From contig DUGS01000117.1 in assembly GCA_013331265.1 (NCBI GenBank), positions 667-9,384 of the forward strand: a stretch of DNA of 8,718 nucleotides, written 5' to 3'. The notes below the pieces were generated by a model that saw only the letters and a program-made list of their open reading frames with translations, had not been told where the DNA came from and made no database searches. Shown piece by piece: positions 5,942 to 8,718 of the stretch. A program made the position numbers and the translations under genes. The DNA is from Methanosarcina sp. (lineage in GTDB: Archaea > Halobacteriota > Methanosarcinia > Methanosarcinales > Methanosarcinaceae). Numbering within the stretch: position 1 is the first letter of the stretch; the number at the start of each line of letters is the position of its first letter.

Positions 5942-7303
5942 TTAAAATCCAGATACCAGAAGATATATCCCTGCCGAAACCCCTGCTCCCGTAAAGGTTG
6001 CAACAAAGTTTACCCCACTGTTTGAGAGCAGACCTCTTTTCTGAAGAGTTGCACCTAGCAGGCTGTCTATGTTCGTCCCAAAAAAGCCTCCTGCGGTGGT
6101 AATGAGGACTGAAAGCAAAAAGTCGTTGGAAATACCAAGAGAATAGCCAAGAATCCCTATAGTTGCGGAACCAAAAATTGCGGCAAGTTCGCCAAGCGAG
6201 GAAACAGCTCCATCAGCTCCGGGTTCCGAAGGCTTGAGAGTTGTTATCATTCTGGGCTTTCCTTTTGCCGTGGTCCCTATTTCACTTGCAAGGGTATCAC
6301 CTGTAGCGGTTGCAACAGTACCCATATAGGCATAAATGATGGGAAGGCTATGGTCCTGGAAGACACCATATGCTACTGCCAGGGCAAGGGCTGCTGTGCT
6401 GTTCGAAAATACATTTTCATAGCTCCGGATTCCATCTTTAGCCTGTGCAATTCCTATGGATTCTTTATATGCATACTTGTACCTGGTAAACCCGCCTCCC
6501 AGAATGAAGAAAGTAAGCAGGAGCAAAAACCAGGGAAGCCCACTGAAAACAATAATCAGGACCCCGAGCAGGGCGGCGCTGAGAAGAGCGGAAACGTCGG
6601 CAATTTTAGCCCTGTAAGCCAGCGCGCCGAGGAAAAGTGAGAAGACAAGGGCTACCAGCATTTTCTCAGGAGGTACCCAGTATCTGAACTCCTCAAAAAT
6701 CCACATCGTCATCCCTGCTCCCAGAGGCACCGGGATATTACGGTCTATCTTTGAGGGAATTGATTCAAAAAGCGAACCCGTAACTGCTCCAATGACTGAT
6801 ATGAAAAAGATAAAGTTATAAGGGATTGGAAGGTTTTGCCAGTAGACTATCCAGCTTGCTGCAAGAAATGCTGCAGTAATCCTGAGCGCGAGGAAAATTG
6901 AACTCCATATTATTGAGAATCTTCTCTGTCTTTTCCTGCTCTTTTCGGACTCAAAGTCAGCCGTGAAACCCCTTTCCAAAAAAAAAGAGCTATGGTTCCC
7001 TACTGCTGCAACTGCAAAGGCAGCAAGAGCTATATAATACGGAAATGTATACGGAAGGTCTTTAGAAATGGCAGAAACGAATAGCATCAGTGTAAGGGAA
7101 AAAGAAAGGCTGACTGCATCTCTGCTACAGGAAAGTAACTTTCTGGAAAATTTCAGTCCCAGAAAAATTCCAAGGGAAAGAAAGAGGAGGAGATCTACCC
7201 CTGCGAAAGGAGCTATCAGAATAAGCAGGAGATATAGCACATGCATTACAGGAATTCCATGATAGGAACACCCGTTTTCGAGGAGGGGGGTAGCTCTGTT
7301 CAT
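5942..7303 (-). CDS. DUF92 (TIGR00297/TMEM19-like) integral membrane protein with long N-terminal half
   Basis: A 453-residue, very hydrophobic protein with roughly a dozen membrane segments. The C-terminal half (about 225-453) is a DUF92 domain, with GGGFTRYKYAYKE (269-281), GTVATATGDTLASEIGTTAK (328-347), PGADGAVSSLGELAA (361-375) and GTNIDSLLGATLQ (409-421). Plant VTE6, a phytyl-phosphate kinase, belongs to this family, so an isoprenoid-phosphate substrate is a reasonable but unproven inference for an archaeon with isoprenoid lipids. The N-terminal half has GSLFESIPSKIDRNIPVPLG (176-195), resembling the E-S-x-P-x-x-x-D-D-N-x-x-(I/V)-P-L signature of SEC59/DGK1/VTE5 CTP-dependent kinases, but with R for the second D and no G-D motif. 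The start may instead be Met20 (7246), where the first membrane helix begins; neither start has a strong ribosome-binding site. A TATA box lies at 7361-7370. The gene is divergent from the disulfide reductase gene. Confidence 0.85.
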   Translation of the reverse strand: MNRATPLLENGCSYHGIPVMHVLYLLLILIAPFAGVDLLLFLSLGIFLGLKFSRKLLSCSRDAVSLSFSLTLMLFVSAISKDLPYTFPYYIALAAFAVAAVGNHSSFFLERGFTADFESEKSRKRQRRFSIIWSSIFLALRITAAFLAASWIVYWQNLPIPYNFIFFISVIGAVTGSLFESIPSKIDRNIPVPLGAGMTMWIFEEFRYWVPPEKMLVALVFSLFLGALAYRAKIADVSALLSAALLGVLIIVFSGLPWFLLLLTFFILGGGFTRYKYAYKESIGIAQAKDGIRSYENVFSNSTAALALAVAYGVFQDHSLPIIYAYMGTVATATGDTLASEIGTTAKGKPRMITTLKPSEPGADGAVSSLGELAAIFGSATIGILGYSLGISNDFLLSVLITTAGGFFGTNIDSLLGATLQKRGLLSNSGVNFVATFTGAGVSAGIYLLVSGF

Positions 7304-7304
7304 T

Positions 7305-7331
7305 CTAGGACATCTTTTGTTTTTTATTCAT
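7305..7331 (-). other. Tiny leader ORF before the DUF92 gene (8 codons)
   Basis: On the minus strand an ATG at 7331 opens MNKKQKMS and stops at TAG (7307-7305), one base before the DUF92 ATG at 7303. AGG immediately precedes this ATG with no spacing, so initiation there is doubtful. It may be chance, or it may modulate translation of the gene behind it. Confidence 0.2.
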
Positions 7332-7360
7332 CCTGAAAAGCTAGATAGAATAGGTCTTTC

Positions 7361-7370
7361 TTTATAAATA
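7361..7370 (-). promoter_or_regulatory. Candidate TATA box of the DUF92 gene
   Basis: TATTTATAAA on the minus strand would place the transcription start near 7339-7341 and give a leader of about 36 bases. It is a good match to the archaeal element and the best candidate for this gene. Confidence 0.55.
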
Positions 7371-7390
7371 GATAGTTGTTTTCCCTTCAT

Positions 7391-7417
7391 ATTATTGTTT
7401 AAAATTAAAACAATAAT
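7391..7417. repeat. Perfect 10-bp inverted repeat upstream of the DUF92 promoter
   Basis: ATTATTGTTT (7391-7400) and AAACAATAAT (7408-7417) are exact inverted copies around a 7-base spacer. The centre lies about 40 bases upstream of the minus-strand TATA box. The position and symmetry fit an operator or activator site for a dimeric regulator; AT-richness makes chance possible. Confidence 0.55.
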
Positions 7418-7431
7418 TAAAGCATTTTTTA

Positions 7432-7542
7432 TTACTTACGCTCGGGAAGATTTTCAAGCAAGTCCTGGCGGTCGTTCAAAAAATGGGATAACTTTTTTGG
7501 CAGTGATTTTACTCGACAGACACCTGCTACTAATTTTTTATC
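7432..7542 (-). pseudogene. Coding-like stretch without a start codon, possible gene remnant or interspersed repeat
   Basis: On the minus strand 36 open codons follow a stop at 7545-7543 and end in TAA at 7434-7432. The last part reads KSLPKKLSHFLNDRQDLLEN then LPERK, which looks like a real protein C-terminus (charged, amphipathic, helical). There is no ATG, GTG or TTG in frame, so it is not a complete gene. I do not recognise a family. It could be the tail of a decayed gene, for example a transposase, or a repeated intergenic sequence that only happens to be open. Imperfect inverted ends lie near 7440-7454 and 7613-7630. Confidence 0.3.
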
Positions 7543-7574
7543 TTATAAAGTTTTCCTTTACCGCAATCCGCTAG

Positions 7575-7625
7575 AAAAGATTTTCGAGAAATCTTTTGAG
7601 AACTCTTTTAAGAAAATCTTTTGAG
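7575..7625. repeat. Cluster of AAATCTTTTGAG repeats with a 9-bp hairpin, upstream of the disulfide reductase promoter
   Basis: AAAAGATTT (7575-7583) and AAATCTTTT (7589-7597) form a perfect inverted repeat around TCGAG. AAATCTTTTGAG occurs at 7589-7600 and again at 7614-7625, a period of 25 bases, with the related GAACTCTTTTAAG between them. The left arm could pair with either copy. The cluster ends 16 bases before the candidate TATA box of the plus-strand gene, where archaeal activators usually bind. Confidence 0.6.
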
Positions 7626-7640
7626 CGAGCTTTCATATGC

Positions 7641-7650
7641 TTTTTATTTA
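7641..7650 (+). promoter_or_regulatory. Candidate TATA box of the disulfide oxidoreductase gene
   Basis: TTTTTATTTA is a fair archaeal TATA element. A start near 7672-7676 would give a leader of about 70 bases. A weak ribosome-binding site, GTGGGG (7736-7741), lies six bases before the ATG at 7748. Confidence 0.4.
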
Positions 7651-7747
7651 ACCGGGAATAAATGTAATTAGCAAAACATACAGATAACTATTGCAGTTAA
7701 CAAATCCAGAATGGTTGAGATCTAATTTCGCTTTTGTGGGGTAAAGA

Positions 7748-8718
7748 ATGAGAAATTACGACCTGATTGTGATAGGTACGGGTTCCGGAATGAACTATGT
7801 GAACCCTATTATTGATTCGAATCCTGAGATGAAGATAGCTGTTATAGACAAAGACGAACCCGGAGGGATCTGCCTGACAAGAGGTTGTATCCCTTCAAAG
7901 CTTCTGCTTTACCCTGCGGAACTTGTCAGGGAACTTGAAACAGCTTCACTTTTCGGAATCAAGCTCGAAATAAAAGATATTGAGTTCCGCACGATCATGG
8001 AGAGGATGCGCAGAAAAATAGGGAAGGACATCGAGATGATAAGGCAGGGGTTAACCGAGAATTCTTATCTTGACTATTACCCCAAAACTGCCGAATTTAT
8101 TTCTCCATATACTCTGAAAATTGGAGAAGAAACCCTTCACTCTAAAATGATCTTCCTGTGCACGGGCTCAAGACCTGCAGTCCCGCCTGTTAAGGGACTT
8201 GAGGAAACCGGTTACCTTACAAGCGATACTGTGCTTAAACTCAATGAATGCCCGAAAAGTCTTGCTATTCTTGGGGGAAGTTACATAGGAGCTGAGTACG
8301 GTCACTTTTTTTCAGCTATGGGAGCCGAAGTCACGGTCATAGGAAGAAATCCACGTTTTCTTCCCCAGGAAGAACCCGAGATCTCCAAACTTGCCAGGAT
8401 AAAGATGTCGAAACATATGCGGATACTTACAAACCACGAAGCCATAGAGGTAAGAAAAGAAAGTAGCGGGCAAAAAACAGTTATTGCAAAGGACAGGGAC
8501 TCGGAAGAAGAGACTCAAATTACCGTAGATGAGATCCTCGTAGCAACCGGCAGAGTCCCCAACACTGATATCCTCCACCCCGAAAGGGCAGGGGTTAAAA
8601 CAGACCCGCAGGGCTGGATTTTAGTTGATGAGTATCTTGAGACCTCTCAGCCAAATATCTGGGCTTTTGGCGATGCAAACGGAAAATACCTGCTCAAGCA
8701 TGTAGGAAACTATGAGTC
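7748..8718 (+). CDS. Class I pyridine nucleotide-disulfide oxidoreductase (dihydrolipoamide dehydrogenase/mercuric reductase-like), C-terminus cut
   Basis: The first 323 residues are present; the gene runs off the right edge. The FAD-binding start is YDLIVIGTGSGMN (4-16). The redox site GGICLTRGCIPSKLLL (39-54) has the class I C-x4-C pair, Cys42 and Cys47. The second Rossmann unit is LAILGGSYIGAEYGHFFSAM (172-191) followed by GAEVTVIGRNPR. Because this strand ends in Gly-Arg rather than an acidic residue, NADPH may be preferred over NADH. ATGRVPNTD (266-274) and the FAD-contacting FGDANGKYLLKH (307-318) follow. Enzymes of this type pass electrons from NAD(P)H through FAD to a disulfide or metal substrate in the cytosol. 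The C-terminal dimer domain with the catalytic His-Glu and any extra cysteines lies outside the window, so lipoamide, glutathione-like thiol or mercuric substrates cannot be told apart. KHVGNYE near the edge resembles the KHVANxE of mycothione reductase-like members. No lipoyl-dependent complex genes are visible. Confidence 0.9.
   Translation, partial: MRNYDLIVIGTGSGMNYVNPIIDSNPEMKIAVIDKDEPGGICLTRGCIPSKLLLYPAELVRELETASLFGIKLEIKDIEFRTIMERMRRKIGKDIEMIRQGLTENSYLDYYPKTAEFISPYTLKIGEETLHSKMIFLCTGSRPAVPPVKGLEETGYLTSDTVLKLNECPKSLAILGGSYIGAEYGHFFSAMGAEVTVIGRNPRFLPQEEPEISKLARIKMSKHMRILTNHEAIEVRKESSGQKTVIAKDRDSEEETQITVDEILVATGRVPNTDILHPERAGVKTDPQGWILVDEYLETSQPNIWAFGDANGKYLLKHVGNYE

Noticed and set aside
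6350..7262. Plus-strand open frames of 96 and 64 codons within the DUF92 gene
   Set aside because: Charged, low-complexity shadows of hydrophobic codons on the opposite strand; no supporting signals.
7391..7625. CRISPR array or complete insertion sequence in the 7.3-7.7 kb gap
   Set aside because: Repeats are few, short and unevenly spaced, with no spacer pattern, and no transposase frame with a start is present.
8312..8578. Antisense 88-codon open frame in the disulfide reductase gene
   Set aside because: It covers the NAD(P)-binding domain of a clearly coding sense frame and has no motif of its own.

Overview
The window looks like chromosomal DNA of a methanogenic archaeon, most probably Methanosarcina. 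This rests on moderate-GC genes with frequent AGA, AGG and ATA codons, long AT-rich intergenic stretches with archaeal-type TATA boxes, ribosome-binding sites of the GGTGATC/AGGAG type, and the gene families present. No database search was possible, so the genus is an inference. There are seven protein genes, two of them cut by the window edges. I see no rRNA, tRNA, CRISPR array or intact mobile element.

Layout. Positions 1-108 (minus) hold the first 36 codons of an Old Yellow Enzyme family flavin oxidoreductase that continues off the left edge. An AT-rich gap (125-562) with several small palindromes follows. Two plus-strand membrane proteins of the CNNM/CorC (DUF21) superfamily come next: a divergent CNNM-like protein (563-1699) and a canonical CorC/HlyC protein (1917-3284), each with its own candidate promoter. 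A short convergent gap carrying a perfect 15-bp tandem duplication separates them from three minus-strand genes. In transcription order these are a multi-pass DUF92 membrane protein (7303-5942), a DJ-1/PfpI protein (5626-5084) and a twin-nitroreductase SagB/ThcOx-type protein (5032-3359). The last two lie 51 bp apart and are probably co-transcribed. A 444-bp divergent intergenic region (7304-7747) is rich in repeats and palindromes and also contains a coding-like stretch without a start codon. The window ends inside a plus-strand pyridine nucleotide-disulfide oxidoreductase (7748 onward) with an intact CxxxxC redox pair.

How the genes may work together. The CNNM/CorC pair suggests divalent cation (Mg2+/Co2+) handling. 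Four genes (Old Yellow Enzyme, SagB-like nitroreductase, DJ-1, disulfide reductase) belong to flavin/thiol redox or electrophile-response families. They are not one operon, so a shared role is only a suggestion. The DUF92 protein may act on isoprenoid alcohol phosphates, by analogy with plant VTE6.

Most worth checking: (1) the 3' end of the CNNM-like gene, where an A6 run sits just before the stop and the -1 frame continues in coding-like sequence up to an in-frame TAG (potentially pyrrolysine in Methanosarcina); (2) the two-halved architecture of the DUF92 protein, whose N-terminal half carries a degenerate SEC59/VTE5-like signature; (3) the repeat-rich promoter region at 7391-7630. I did not find an obvious new multi-gene system.
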